21,316 nt of DNA from an uncultured Collinsella sp. Its GTDB lineage: Bacteria > Actinomycetota > Coriobacteriia > Coriobacteriales > Coriobacteriaceae. Every line of letters starts with the position of its first letter. Position 1 is the stretch's first letter. The notes under the pieces were generated by a model that had not been told where the DNA came from, did no database searches, and saw nothing but the letters and a program-made list of their open reading frames with translations. The position numbers and the translations under genes were made by a program. The stretch spans positions 1 to 21,316 of the forward strand of contig CABRIC010000034.1 in assembly GCA_902470905.1 (NCBI GenBank), given 5' to 3'. Below, piece after piece: positions 1-9,670 of the stretch.

Positions 1-45
1 ACACAAGGAGTATCGTCGGCAGCGTCAGATGTGTATAAGAGACAG
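1..45 (+). other. Illumina Nextera adapter left on the contig end (artefact)
   Basis: Bases 13-45 are identical to the Nextera read-1 transposase adapter; 27-45 is the 19-bp Tn5 mosaic end AGATGTGTATAAGAGACAG. Just before it, bases 5-12 read AAGGAGTA, which is the i5 index S507, and bases 1-4 (ACAC) are the end of the P5 primer. The order P5 tail, index, adapter, insert is the order in a library molecule. These bases are therefore sequencing-library DNA. True genomic sequence starts at about base 46. Confidence 0.97.
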
Positions 46-46
46 A

Positions 47-52
47 TATACT
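47..52 (+). promoter_or_regulatory. Possible -10 box of the rubredoxin-like gene
   Basis: TATACT lies about 43 bases before the start codon and fits a sigma-70 type -10 element. Its -35 element would fall where the adapter now is, so it cannot be checked here. Confidence 0.35.
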
Positions 53-95
53 AATAAGCAAGTACACCAGCAGTCACGTTCGAGAGGAGAACATC

Positions 96-239
96 ATGGC
101 TGAGGAAAAGAAGACGTATAAGTTCGTGTGCATCGTTTGCGGTTATGAGGTTGAGGTCGACACGCCCGAGCTGCCCGAGGATTACGTGTGCCCGGTCTGC
201 GGCGTCGGTCCCGATCAGTTTGAGCTCGTCGAGGAGTAA
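96..239 (+). CDS. Short rubredoxin-like iron protein
   Basis: This encodes 47 residues. The start ATG has AGGAGA five bases upstream. Two CxxCG knuckles are visible: C12/C15 (CIVCGY) and C32/C35 (CPVCG), followed by VGPDQFE, which is the typical rubredoxin second knuckle and tail. Four Cys would bind one iron, giving a small cytoplasmic electron carrier, in anaerobes often used for oxygen or peroxide defence. It is shorter than ordinary rubredoxins (about 52-54 residues): the stretch between the knuckles has only 16 residues and lacks most of the usual middle loop, so it resembles the rubredoxin-like domain at the end of rubrerythrins. It stands alone, followed by its own terminator. The fold call is strong; the redox partner is unknown. 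Confidence 0.9.
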   Translation: MAEEKKTYKFVCIVCGYEVEVDTPELPEDYVCPVCGVGPDQFELVEE

Positions 240-280
240 CTCGTAGGCACACGACTTGCAGCAACACATAGCTCTGTCCA

Positions 281-318
281 AGGGCCCCGGTCGGATATCC
301 CGGCCGGGGCCCTTTTCC
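281..318 (+). terminator. Intrinsic terminator after the rubredoxin-like gene
   Basis: Bases 281-294 pair with 300-313 (14 bp, one G-T pair) around the loop ATATC. The stem is almost all G/C and runs into TTTTCC. It lies 41 bases after the stop codon. Confidence 0.9.
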
Positions 319-384
319 TCCGTCCCCAAGGGATCACGGCTGCTGTTAGCCGATTCTGCCTGTCGTGAGTCCGGCCGACCTTTG

Positions 385-521
385 GTCTTAATCTGTAACA
401 TCTAACGGCTCAAAACGGGTCTTCCTGTTACAGATTGAGACAAACGGAGCTGTCCCTCGGAATGATCTCGATCTGTAACATCTAGACATCAAAAGCGTGT
501 CTATCTGTTACAGATCGAGAC
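385..521. repeat. Palindromic repeat cluster A (2 units)
   Basis: Unit 1 is 385-441 and unit 2 is 465-521, each 57 bp, with a 23-bp linker (period 80). Each has a left arm ending ATCTGTAACA and a right arm starting TGTTACAGAT. In unit 2 the inner loop also pairs (TAGACA with TGTCTA). The cluster lies between the converging rubredoxin-like and mntH genes. No separate T-tract terminator is visible for mntH, so these hairpins may be the only structure at its 3' end. Confidence 0.93.
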
Positions 522-548
522 GTTTGCCTGGGTAGGTGCCCCGCCCCA

Positions 549-1805
549 TTACATCCCTGTCAACAACACGACATCGAGAATCGTCACGATGGCACCGATC
601 CCCACGAGCAACGCGTTGAGCGGGCGCGAGTTGGCGTATTTGCCCATGACGCGGGGCGAACTGGTGAGTCGTATGAGCACAAAGACCGTAATCGGCAGCT
701 GAAGCGACAGCAGCGCCTGACTCCAAATGAGACCCTCAAAAGGATTCGGGACGACCAGGCACGCCGCCACTGCGCCGACGAAACAGGCCGCCACCCCGAT
801 CGAGGAATGTCGGTCGTGGATGTCGTATTCCTCGTCGAACATGCCCGCGGTGATGGTGCCCGCCGCCATGCCCGCCGTCACGCTACTCGATATGCCCGCA
901 AACAGCAGTGCCACCGCAAAGATGATTGAGCTTGCCGGGCCCAGAATGGGGGAGAGCGTGGCCGCTGCGACGGCGAGGTCGTCTACGACAATGCCGTGCG
1001 CAAAGAAGGTCGTTGCGGCCAGGATGACCATGGCCGAGTTGATTGCCCAGCCCACGCCCATCGAAAAGAGCGTGTCGAAGAGCTCGTAGCGCAGACGTTC
1101 TTCGATAACCTGCTCGCCTTGGCCTTCGAAGTGCATGGATTGGATGACCTCGGAGTGCAGGAAGAGGTTGTGGGGCATAACGACCGCGCCTAGGACACTT
1201 ACGATAATCGCGGCCGAGCCGGTGGGCATACTGGGTGTGATCCAGCTTGTGGCGGCTTGCGGCCAGTCGACCTTGACTAGTGCAAGCTCGGCTAAAAACG
1301 AGAGTCCCACCACGCCCACGAAGGCGATGATCCATCGCTCGGCGCGTTTGTAGGAGCTTGTCATGAGCATGGCAATCGATACTGCCGCCACGATGACGCA
1401 GCCCGCGCGCACGGGCAGCCCAAAGAGCATTTGAAGCGCGATCGCACCACCCAGGACTTCGGCCATGGCGGTGGCGACCGTGGCTAGATACGCGCTGCCG
1501 AGTATCGCACGCCCGACGAGGCGAGGCAGGTGGCGCGTCGTGGCCTCGGCAAGACACATACCCGTGGCGATGCCCAAGTGCGCCGCGTTGTGCTGCAGCA
1601 CGATGAGCATAATCGTCGACAGCGTGACGATCCACAGCAGCGTGTAGCCAAACTGCGAGCCCGCGGCCATATTGGAGGCCCAATTGCCCGGGTCGATAAA
1701 GCCGACGGTCACGAGCAGCCCGGGGCCGATATGCCGCGCAATGTCTAGGCCTCCGTGACCGCCGGTGCGCCGGGAACCAAAGTGTTGTTTGAGATGGTTG
1801 ATCAT
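549..1805 (-). CDS. mntH: NRAMP-family Mn2+/Fe2+ transporter
   Basis: This encodes 418 residues, a normal NRAMP length. The two family signatures are present: DPGN at residues 38-41 in the first membrane helix and MPHN at 210-213 in the sixth. Asp, Asn and Met at these places bind the metal in the family, which imports divalent metals (mainly Mn2+, also Fe2+) with protons. The rest is a run of hydrophobic segments consistent with about 11 helices. I chose ATG at 1805 (MINHLKQ) because AGGAG lies seven bases upstream; the frame stays open 12 codons further upstream but without a good ribosome site. It is a single gene, diverging from gltB, with palindrome clusters on both sides. Exact metal preference is inference. 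Confidence 0.92.
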   Translation of the reverse strand: MINHLKQHFGSRRTGGHGGLDIARHIGPGLLVTVGFIDPGNWASNMAAGSQFGYTLLWIVTLSTIMLIVLQHNAAHLGIATGMCLAEATTRHLPRLVGRAILGSAYLATVATAMAEVLGGAIALQMLFGLPVRAGCVIVAAVSIAMLMTSSYKRAERWIIAFVGVVGLSFLAELALVKVDWPQAATSWITPSMPTGSAAIIVSVLGAVVMPHNLFLHSEVIQSMHFEGQGEQVIEERLRYELFDTLFSMGVGWAINSAMVILAATTFFAHGIVVDDLAVAAATLSPILGPASSIIFAVALLFAGISSSVTAGMAAGTITAGMFDEEYDIHDRHSSIGVAACFVGAVAACLVVPNPFEGLIWSQALLSLQLPITVFVLIRLTSSPRVMGKYANSRPLNALLVGIGAIVTILDVVLLTGM

Positions 1806-1853
1806 GGTGCGCTCCTGCGTGCCGTTTGCTTGACGCCGCAAAGGATACCCGTT

Positions 1854-1880
1854 TTAGGCTCGAAGTTAACCAAGACTAAC
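1854..1880 (-). promoter_or_regulatory. Possible metal-regulator site upstream of mntH
   Basis: About 50-75 bases before the mntH start, the minus strand carries GTTAGTCTTG followed directly by GTTAACTTCG and then GCCTAA. The two GTTA steps are ten bases apart, one helical turn. DtxR/MntR-type operators contain TTAG/CTAA half sites, and NRAMP genes are commonly under such control, but the match is weak. Confidence 0.2.
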
Positions 1881-1925
1881 AAAATAGCTGTATTTGAATA
1901 GGATGAGGAAGGGGGCTGCCGAAAT

Positions 1926-2142
1926 GTCTTGATCTGTAACAACTAGGGATGGAAATTGGGCCTAGGTGTTACAGATCAAGACAGGAAGAAATGGTCCTAT
2001 GGAATATCTCGATCTGTAACAGCTGACCGCCAAAACCGGTCCTTCGTGTTACAGATTGAGACATTCGGAACCGTCTCTCGAAAACATCTCAATCTGTAAC
2101 AGTTAGTCGTCGAAATTGGGTCTTCCTGTTACAGATCGAGAT
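1926..2142. repeat. Palindromic repeat cluster B (3 units)
   Basis: Units are 1926-1982, 2006-2062 and 2086-2142, all 57 bp, with 23-bp linkers (period exactly 80). In the first unit the arms pair perfectly over 16 bp (GTCTTGATCTGTAACA with TGTTACAGATCAAGAC) and the loop ends also pair (CTAGG with CCTAG). It sits between the divergent mntH and gltB genes, about 120 bases from the mntH start and 183 from the gltB start, so unlike a 3'-end element it lies upstream of two genes. Confidence 0.93.
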
Positions 2143-2225
2143 GTTTGAAGCGGCGAGCTTGCAGGCCGAACTTGGGGCCTATGTTGTCGCCCTTGAGGTC
2201 GGTGGTGTCCACTCGCAGGGCGCGC

Positions 2226-2257
2226 GTTACGCGATTGTTTCGAAACGGGCGGGAAAC
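2226..2257 (+). promoter_or_regulatory. Possible nitrogen-control (GlnR-like) site before gltB
   Basis: The stretch reads GTTAC, six bases, GTTTC, directly GAAAC, six bases, GAAAC. GTTTCGAAAC (2237-2246) is a perfect palindrome. The actinobacterial GlnR box is made of GTnAC and GAAAC pentamers spaced by six bases, and gltB is a common target. Whether this organism has such a regulator cannot be seen here. It is a pattern match only. Confidence 0.25.
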
Positions 2258-2325
2258 ACAACGGGCCGGTGATGCTCCTAGTATGCCTATTCAACTGACT
2301 GTCTAATATCTAGGGGAGGATCGCG

Positions 2326-5300
2326 ATGCAGGCAGATTCCGCTCAGCAGCAGGGCCTTTATCGCCCCGAATTCGACCACGACGCATGTGGCATCGGCGCG
2401 CTTGCCGATATCAACGGTGAGCGCCATCACCAGATTCTGGACGATGCGCTGTCCATTCTGGTCAACTTGGAGCACCGCGGCGGCACGGGACTCGAGAAGA
2501 ACACTGGCGACGGCGCTGGCATCCTGTTCCAGGTTCCGCATCACTTTTTCCGTAAAGAGGCTCAAAAGTGCGGCCAGATTCTGCCGGCAGAGGGCGACTA
2601 TGGCGTGGCCATGCTGTTCTTTCCGCAGGACGACAAGGGCGTAGAGGATGCCCGCCGCGTGTTTGAGGAGGGCTGCGCCGAGGCCGACGTGCCGCTGCTC
2701 TTTTGGCGCGAGGTGCCGGTCGACCCGCACGACCTGGGCGAGACGGCCCGCGCCTGCATGCCCACTATCCTGCAGGCCTTCCTGGGCCGTCCGGACGACA
2801 CGCCCGCCGGCGATGCCTTCGAGCGCCGCCTGTACGTGTGCCGCCGCACCATCGAGAAGAAGGCCGACGCCGAGTTTGCCCTGCGCGACAAGATCTTCTA
2901 CGTGTGCTCCATGAGCTCGCGCACCATCGTGTACAAGGGCATGCTGGTCGCCACGCAGATGCGCCGCTTCTTCATCGACCTCAACGACGCCGCCGTCAAG
3001 ACGGCCGTGGCGCTCGTCCACTCGCGCTACTCCACCAACACCACGCCCAGCTGGGAGCGCGCGCACCCCAACCGCTTTATCATCCACAACGGCGAGATCA
3101 ATACCCTCAAGGGCAACGTCAACTGGATCCGCGCCCGCGAGCCCAACCTGTACAGCCCCGTGCTGCAGCATGATCTTGAGCGCGTGATGCCCATCATCAA
3201 CCGCGAGGGTTCCGACTCCGCGATTCTGGACAACGTGCTCGAGTTTTTGGTTATGAACGGTCGCCCGCTTACGCGTGCCGCGTCCATGTTGCTGCCCGAG
3301 CCGTGGGACCATAACGACAGCCTGAGTGAGGAGCGCCGCGCCTACGACGCTTACCAGTCCATGCTCATGGAGCCGTGGGACGGCCCTGCCGCCATCGCCT
3401 TTACCGACGGCCGTACCCTGGGTGCTGCTCTCGACCGCAACGGCCTGCGTCCCGCCCGCTACTATGTGACGCGCGACGGTCGCTTTATGCTGGCAAGCGA
3501 GGTGGGCACCATCGAGGTGCGCCCCGAGAACATTCTGACGAGCGGTTGCCTGGGACCGGGCCAGATGCTCGAGGTTGACTTTGCCCGCGGCCGCGTGATC
3601 TACAACGATGAGCTGCGCGCCCGCTATGCCAAGGAAAAGCCCTACCGTGATTGGATTGCCGAGGAGACGCTGACCGTTGACGCGCTCGATGAGCCCGTTG
3701 CGACAATGCCCGCCGAGGACGCCGAGGTACCCGTCGCCGTGCGTATGGCCAAGCTCGGCTACCACTGGGATGACGTTGACGAGGTCGTGCGTCCCATGGC
3801 CCGGCAGGGCAAGGCGCCGCTCGCCTCGATGGGCATCGATGCGCCGCTGGCCTGCCTGTCCAAGAAGACGCGTTCGTTCTTTGACTATTTCTATCAGCTG
3901 TTCGCCCAGGTCACGAATCCGCCGATCGATGCCCTGCGCGAGCACATGGTGACTTCGACCACGCTCTATCTGGGCAACCACGGCAACCTGCTCGAGGATT
4001 CCCGCACGGCCTGCCAGCTGGTGCGCTTGGAGCGCCCGTTGCTCAACGAGGAAGAGTTTGACCGCATCTGCGCCATCGACCGCGTGGGCTTTAAGACTCG
4101 CCGCTTCCGTGCCGTCTACCGCCGCGACGCCGGCGAGGGCGCACTGCAGGCTGCGCTCAAGCAGCTTGCCGAGGACGTTGAGGCTGCGGTCCGCGACGGC
4201 GTGAACATCGTGGTGTTGAGCGATCGTGCCGCTGCGGGCGAGGTGCCCGTGCCGTCGCTGCTCGCTGTGGGCTGCGTGCACAACCACCTGATCCGCGCCG
4301 GCGTGCGTACCTTTGCCGACATCGTGGTGGAGTGCGGCGACGCCGTGTCCCCGCATGACTTTGCGGCACTGGTGGGCTACTCCGCGAGCGGCATCTATCC
4401 GTACAACGCACATGCGTGCATCCGAGATCTGGCGGCACGCGGCGACCTGGACGTGACGGCCGAGCAGGGCATCGCCAACTACAACAAGGCTGCGACGGCG
4501 GGCATCGTCTCCATCATGTCCAAGATGGGCATCTCCACGGTGCAGAGCTACCACTCTGCGCAGATCTTCGAGGCCGTGGGCTTTACGCCGGAGTTCGTCA
4601 ACGCGTACTTTGCCGGCACGGTGAGCCGTGTGGGCGGTATGGGTGTCGAGGACGTCGAGCGCGAGCAGAATGAACGCTATGACGCCGCGCTCGCCATTCT
4701 TAAGAGTCCGGCTCCCGATCAGCTGCCCACACTGGGCCTGACCAAGTGGCGCCCGCTCGGCGGCGAGGATCACCTGATCGATCCGCAGACCGTCTACTTG
4801 CTGCAGACCGCCTGCCGTGAGGACAGCTACGACACCTTTAAGGAGTACAGCGCCCGCCTGCACCGCACCGGCCGTGCCGTGCGCCTGCGCGACTTGCTCG
4901 ACTTTGATGCCAGTGGCCGCACGCCGGTTTCGCTCGACGAGGTGGAGCCCGCGCTCAACATCGTCCGCCGCTTTAACACCGGCGCCATGTCGTACGGCTC
5001 CATCAGCAAAGAGGCGCACGAGTGCATGGCTATCGCCATGAACCGCTTGCATGGCCGTTCCAACTCGGGCGAGGGCGGCGAGGATCCGCGTCGCGAGACC
5101 CCGCTGGCCAACGGCGACTCCAAGAACTCAGCGATCAAGCAGGTGGCAAGTGCGCGCTTTGGCGTGACGAGCCGCTATCTTTGCAGCGCCTTTGAGATTC
5201 AGATCAAGATGGCCCAGGGTGCCAAGCCCGGCGAGGGTGGCCACCTGCCCGGCAAGAAGGTCTACCCCTGGATCGCCGAGGTCCGTCAGTCCACGCCTGG

Positions 5301-7023
5301 CATCGGCCTGATCTCGCCTCCGCCGCACCACGACATCTACTCCATCGAGGACCTGGCGGAGCTTATCTTCGATCTTAAGAACGCCAACCCCGGTGCGCGC
5401 GTGTCGGTCAAGCTGGTCAGCGAGGCCGGCGTCGGCACCATTGCTACCGGCGTGGCCAAGGGTGCCGCCGACAAGATTTTGATCAGCGGCCATAACGGCG
5501 GCTCGGGTGCCGCGGCGCGCGATTCCATTTGGCACGCCGGTCTGCCGTTGGAGCTCGGCCTTGCCGAGGCCCAGCAGACGTTGCTGCAAAACGGCCTGCG
5601 CTCCCGCGTGGTGCTCGAGGCCGACGGCAAGCTCATGGACGGCACCGATGTTGCCGTCGCCTGCTTGCTGGGCGCCGAGGAGTTTGGCTTTGCAACCATG
5701 CCGCTCATCTCCATGGGCTGCCTCATGCAGCGCGACTGCCAGCAGGATACCTGCCCGGCCGGCATCGCGACGCAAAACTGCCGTCTGCGTCACGGCTTCC
5801 GCGGTAAGCCCGAGCACGTTGAGCACTTTATGCTCTTTGTTGCCGAGCAGCTGCGCGAGGTCATGGCGAGCCTGGGCTTCCGCACCGTCGACGAGATGGT
5901 CGGCCATCCCGAGTGCCTGCGCCAGATCGAGGTGCCGGGCAACCGCAAGGCCAACCTGCTCGATCTGTCGCCCGTGCTGGCGAGCGCGACCTGCGAGTTC
6001 GGTGCCCATATCCCGGGTGCCGACGGTCGCCACTTCCTCCCGCAGATGGCCGCGGACAGCGAGCTCGACAAGACGCTCGACTCCACGTTGTTCGTGCCCT
6101 ATACGGCCGATGCCCGTGCGCACCTGCGTCCGATTCGCTTCCGCGCCGATATCGCCAACGTCAACCGCTGCGTGGGCACCATCCTGGGCAACGCGGTGAC
6201 CAAGGCACATCCCGAGGGCCTGCCCGCCGGCTCCGTCACCATCGATTGCGATGGTTCGGCCGGTCAGAGCTTTGGCGCCTTCCTGCCGCGCGGCATTACG
6301 CTCAACGTGTGCGGCGACGCCAACGACTACTTTGGCAAGGGCCTTTCGGGTGGCGAGGTGTCGGTGCGCCCCAACCCGCATGCGACCTACAAGTTCGACG
6401 AGAACATCATCGTGGGCAACGTTGCGTTCTTTGGCGCCACGAGCGGCCGCGGCTTCATTAACGGTCTTGCCGGCCAGCGTTTTGCCGTGCGCAACTCCGG
6501 TGCCACCGTGGTGGTCGAGGGCTGCGGCAACCATGGCTGCGAGTACATGACGGGCGGCCTGGCGCTCATCCTGGGCGAGGTCGGGCAGAACTTCGCCGCC
6601 GGCATGACGGGTGGCGTGGCCTATGTCTTTGACCAGTACGGCACGCTCGATGCCCGCGTGAACCACGAGAGCGTTGAGCTCAAGGCCCCGACGGCCGGCG
6701 AGCTGGCGCAGATTCGCGCACTCATCCAGGAGCACGTGGACGCGACGCAGAGCCCGCGCGGCATTAAGCTGCTCTACAGCTTTGAGACGATGAGCAAGCA
6801 CTTTGTGAAGGTCATTTCGACCGAGTACGAGCGCGTGTTGGCGATTATCGCCGCCGCCGAGGCCATCGGTAAGACGCATGCGCAGGCCGACGAGCTGGCG
6901 TTTGACATTGTGACCGGTCGCGCGAGTGCCGCGGATGTTGCTCGCTTCGATGTTGCGGGCGGTGCTGCGGGCGCTGTGTCCGTGGCTGCCAGCTCTGTTG
7001 CTTCGACCAAGAAGGAGGCGTAA
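2326..7023 (+). CDS. gltB: Glutamate synthase large subunit
   Basis: This encodes 1565 residues, close to the family's usual 1500 or so. With GltD it turns glutamine plus 2-oxoglutarate into two glutamates using NAD(P)H. Domains in order: an N-terminal glutamine amidotransferase (about 21-430) whose catalytic Cys is C21 in DACGIG, implying removal of a 20-residue leader peptide; a central linker domain; the FMN synthase domain (about 800-1190) with GHNGGSGAAARDS near residue 1055 and the 3Fe-4S cysteines C1132, C1138 and C1143 in the expected x5/x4 spacing; and a C-terminal GxGxG beta-helix domain (about 1250-1500). The start ATG follows GGGGAGG by seven bases. The tail after about 1530 is Ala/Ser-rich. 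gltD begins five bases after the stop. Confidence 0.97.
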   Translation: MQADSAQQQGLYRPEFDHDACGIGALADINGERHHQILDDALSILVNLEHRGGTGLEKNTGDGAGILFQVPHHFFRKEAQKCGQILPAEGDYGVAMLFFPQDDKGVEDARRVFEEGCAEADVPLLFWREVPVDPHDLGETARACMPTILQAFLGRPDDTPAGDAFERRLYVCRRTIEKKADAEFALRDKIFYVCSMSSRTIVYKGMLVATQMRRFFIDLNDAAVKTAVALVHSRYSTNTTPSWERAHPNRFIIHNGEINTLKGNVNWIRAREPNLYSPVLQHDLERVMPIINREGSDSAILDNVLEFLVMNGRPLTRAASMLLPEPWDHNDSLSEERRAYDAYQSMLMEPWDGPAAIAFTDGRTLGAALDRNGLRPARYYVTRDGRFMLASEVGTIEVRPENILTSGCLGPGQMLEVDFARGRVIYNDELRARYAKEKPYRDWIAEETLTVDALDEPVATMPAEDAEVPVAVRMAKLGYHWDDVDEVVRPMARQGKAPLASMGIDAPLACLSKKTRSFFDYFYQLFAQVTNPPIDALREHMVTSTTLYLGNHGNLLEDSRTACQLVRLERPLLNEEEFDRICAIDRVGFKTRRFRAVYRRDAGEGALQAALKQLAEDVEAAVRDGVNIVVLSDRAAAGEVPVPSLLAVGCVHNHLIRAGVRTFADIVVECGDAVSPHDFAALVGYSASGIYPYNAHACIRDLAARGDLDVTAEQGIANYNKAATAGIVSIMSKMGISTVQSYHSAQIFEAVGFTPEFVNAYFAGTVSRVGGMGVEDVEREQNERYDAALAILKSPAPDQLPTLGLTKWRPLGGEDHLIDPQTVYLLQTACREDSYDTFKEYSARLHRTGRAVRLRDLLDFDASGRTPVSLDEVEPALNIVRRFNTGAMSYGSISKEAHECMAIAMNRLHGRSNSGEGGEDPRRETPLANGDSKNSAIKQVASARFGVTSRYLCSAFEIQIKMAQGAKPGEGGHLPGKKVYPWIAEVRQSTPGIGLISPPPHHDIYSIEDLAELIFDLKNANPGARVSVKLVSEAGVGTIATGVAKGAADKILISGHNGGSGAAARDSIWHAGLPLELGLAEAQQTLLQNGLRSRVVLEADGKLMDGTDVAVACLLGAEEFGFATMPLISMGCLMQRDCQQDTCPAGIATQNCRLRHGFRGKPEHVEHFMLFVAEQLREVMASLGFRTVDEMVGHPECLRQIEVPGNRKANLLDLSPVLASATCEFGAHIPGADGRHFLPQMAADSELDKTLDSTLFVPYTADARAHLRPIRFRADIANVNRCVGTILGNAVTKAHPEGLPAGSVTIDCDGSAGQSFGAFLPRGITLNVCGDANDYFGKGLSGGEVSVRPNPHATYKFDENIIVGNVAFFGATSGRGFINGLAGQRFAVRNSGATVVVEGCGNHGCEYMTGGLALILGEVGQNFAAGMTGGVAYVFDQYGTLDARVNHESVELKAPTAGELAQIRALIQEHVDATQSPRGIKLLYSFETMSKHFVKVISTEYERVLAIIAAAEAIGKTHAQADELAFDIVTGRASAADVARFDVAGGAAGAVSVAASSVASTKKEA

Positions 7024-7028
7024 GTGCC

Positions 7029-8510
<1,482 letters not shown>

Positions 8511-8542
8511 GGCGGCTGTCCACAGCTGAATCGTCAAGGGCT

Positions 8543-8624
8543 GTCCCCAACGGCCGGCACATAAGGAACGTCCCCAAGTGCCGGCATGCTGGGGACGTTC
8601 CTTTTGGGTCGGCATTCGGGGACA
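8543..8624. repeat. 82-bp nested palindrome bounded by TGTCCCC/GGGGACA
   Basis: The element begins TGTCCCC (8543-8549) and ends GGGGACA (8618-8624). Inside, AAGGAACGTCCCCA (8563-8576) pairs perfectly with 8590-8603, followed by two more T. A second, competing pairing is GCCGGCAC (8553-8560) with GTGCCGGC (8578-8585); the two stems cannot form together. It may act as a terminator for gltBD. An element of similar size with the same ends in the opposite sense lies at 13629-13709, so it is probably a dispersed repeat. Confidence 0.75.
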
Positions 8625-8926
8625 CTTCTTGCGGGTTTGCGACCGATTTGCTCGTTTGTCGACGCGCGAGTGTCCATTCGGCGTTTTCTTGAGCTGTGGT
8701 CACCTGTTGTTTCTGTGGTGGCTGTGGGCATATGGCTCAAAAGGGCGGGTTGGCCGTCTATGTTTACCTGCGGTTTTATTGCGGTGCGCATTTTCGGTCA
8801 AGCATCCCGTCAAGTGTTTGGTCAGCAGTTGGTTTGCAGCCGGAGGCCTATTTTGTCCGTGCTGACAGTGGCTGCCCACCCTCCTCGTAAGCTCAAATTG
8901 AGGTTCATCAGTTTGAGGAGGATGCC
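8625..8926. other. Intergenic stretch with no gene recognised
   Basis: About 300 bases between the gltBD palindrome and the next gene. Short open frames exist (for example from 8586 and 8696) but they lack ribosome sites, look like no family I know and run into the next gene. CTCAAATTGAG at 8892-8902 is a small perfect palindrome just before the ribosome site of the next gene. I cannot assign a promoter with confidence. Confidence 0.5.
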
Positions 8927-9634
8927 GTGACTGACCACGTTTTAGACCGAGCGCATCTGGCCGAAGCCGTTGGCAACGATATTGCCGACATGGCCCATTT
9001 TTGGATGCTGCGGAAGTTTCAGTTTTTGGAGCCGGCGCGCGAGCAGTTCGAGATCATTGTCGACCCGTGGCTCGGCTATTGCACCGAGCCTTCCCAAAAC
9101 GAAATCATGGCCTACAACATGGCATTTACCGATTGGCTGCTCTTCGAGCGCCCCTATCGCCATGGCAAGACGCTGCTCGAGCTGTATGTTGATGAGCCGC
9201 CGGCATCGCTTTCGCCTGCCTCGCTCAAGCGGCTCGAGCAGGTATGCGACACGCAGTATTTCTCGCGCTTTGGCATTTTGGACAAGGATCCTGCGACTGG
9301 TATGGTCGCGCTGAAGGACACACGCACCGACCGTCGCTTTGACGTCTACGATCCGCATATCGTGCAAAAGGAGCATTGGAGCGACGGAGCGATTGCGGTG
9401 CGCCTCGCCTGCGTCGACGATGTCTGGCTGACGGCGGGACAACTCTATCTGTATGACATCGCACGCCTGAGTGACACGGCGGTTGACGGGCCGGGCGCGG
9501 TGCATCCGGAAGATCTGGAAGATGGTTTCGACACCTCGTATATCAGCTTCTTTCTGAGGCTGGTCCGCGACATCATGGGCGCCCAGGGGCGCTACGTAAA
9601 GTCCCTCAACATCTACGAACAGGAATGGGAGTAG
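8927..9634 (+). CDS. Conserved-looking protein of unknown function
   Basis: This encodes 235 residues and I do not recognise the family. The start is GTG, supported by GAGGAGG eight bases before it; the nearby ATG at 8922 is in another frame. The protein is soluble, acidic and rich in aromatic residues (WLGY, DWLLFERPY, EHWSDG), with no signal peptide or membrane segment. The middle part (about 110-170) is rich in beta-strand-forming residues and may be a compact domain. Codon use matches the neighbours. It stands alone between the gltBD palindrome and repeat cluster C, with no T-tract terminator of its own. Confidence 0.8.
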   Translation: MTDHVLDRAHLAEAVGNDIADMAHFWMLRKFQFLEPAREQFEIIVDPWLGYCTEPSQNEIMAYNMAFTDWLLFERPYRHGKTLLELYVDEPPASLSPASLKRLEQVCDTQYFSRFGILDKDPATGMVALKDTRTDRRFDVYDPHIVQKEHWSDGAIAVRLACVDDVWLTAGQLYLYDIARLSDTAVDGPGAVHPEDLEDGFDTSYISFFLRLVRDIMGAQGRYVKSLNIYEQEWE

Positions 9635-9670
9635 GGGATGGGCAGTCGCAGTGTCGCCGCCTGTCTATTT

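Noticed and set aside
385..521. The 57-bp palindromes read as integron attC sites
   Set aside because: Size and symmetry are similar, but the GTTRRRY/RYYYAAC core sites are not formed, no gene cassettes lie between units and no integrase is visible.
2287..5052. A 921-codon open frame on the minus strand opposite gltB, and a 583-codon one at 5128-6879
   Set aside because: They lie antisense to gltB, whose domains and catalytic residues are clear. Long antisense frames are expected in GC-rich genes with strong third-position bias. They lack ribosome sites and family resemblance.
8586..8930. A 114-codon plus-strand frame between gltD and the next gene, and a Cys-rich frame from 8696
   Set aside because: There is no ribosome site, the first overlaps the start of a well-supported gene, both run through or beside a palindrome, and neither resembles a known family.
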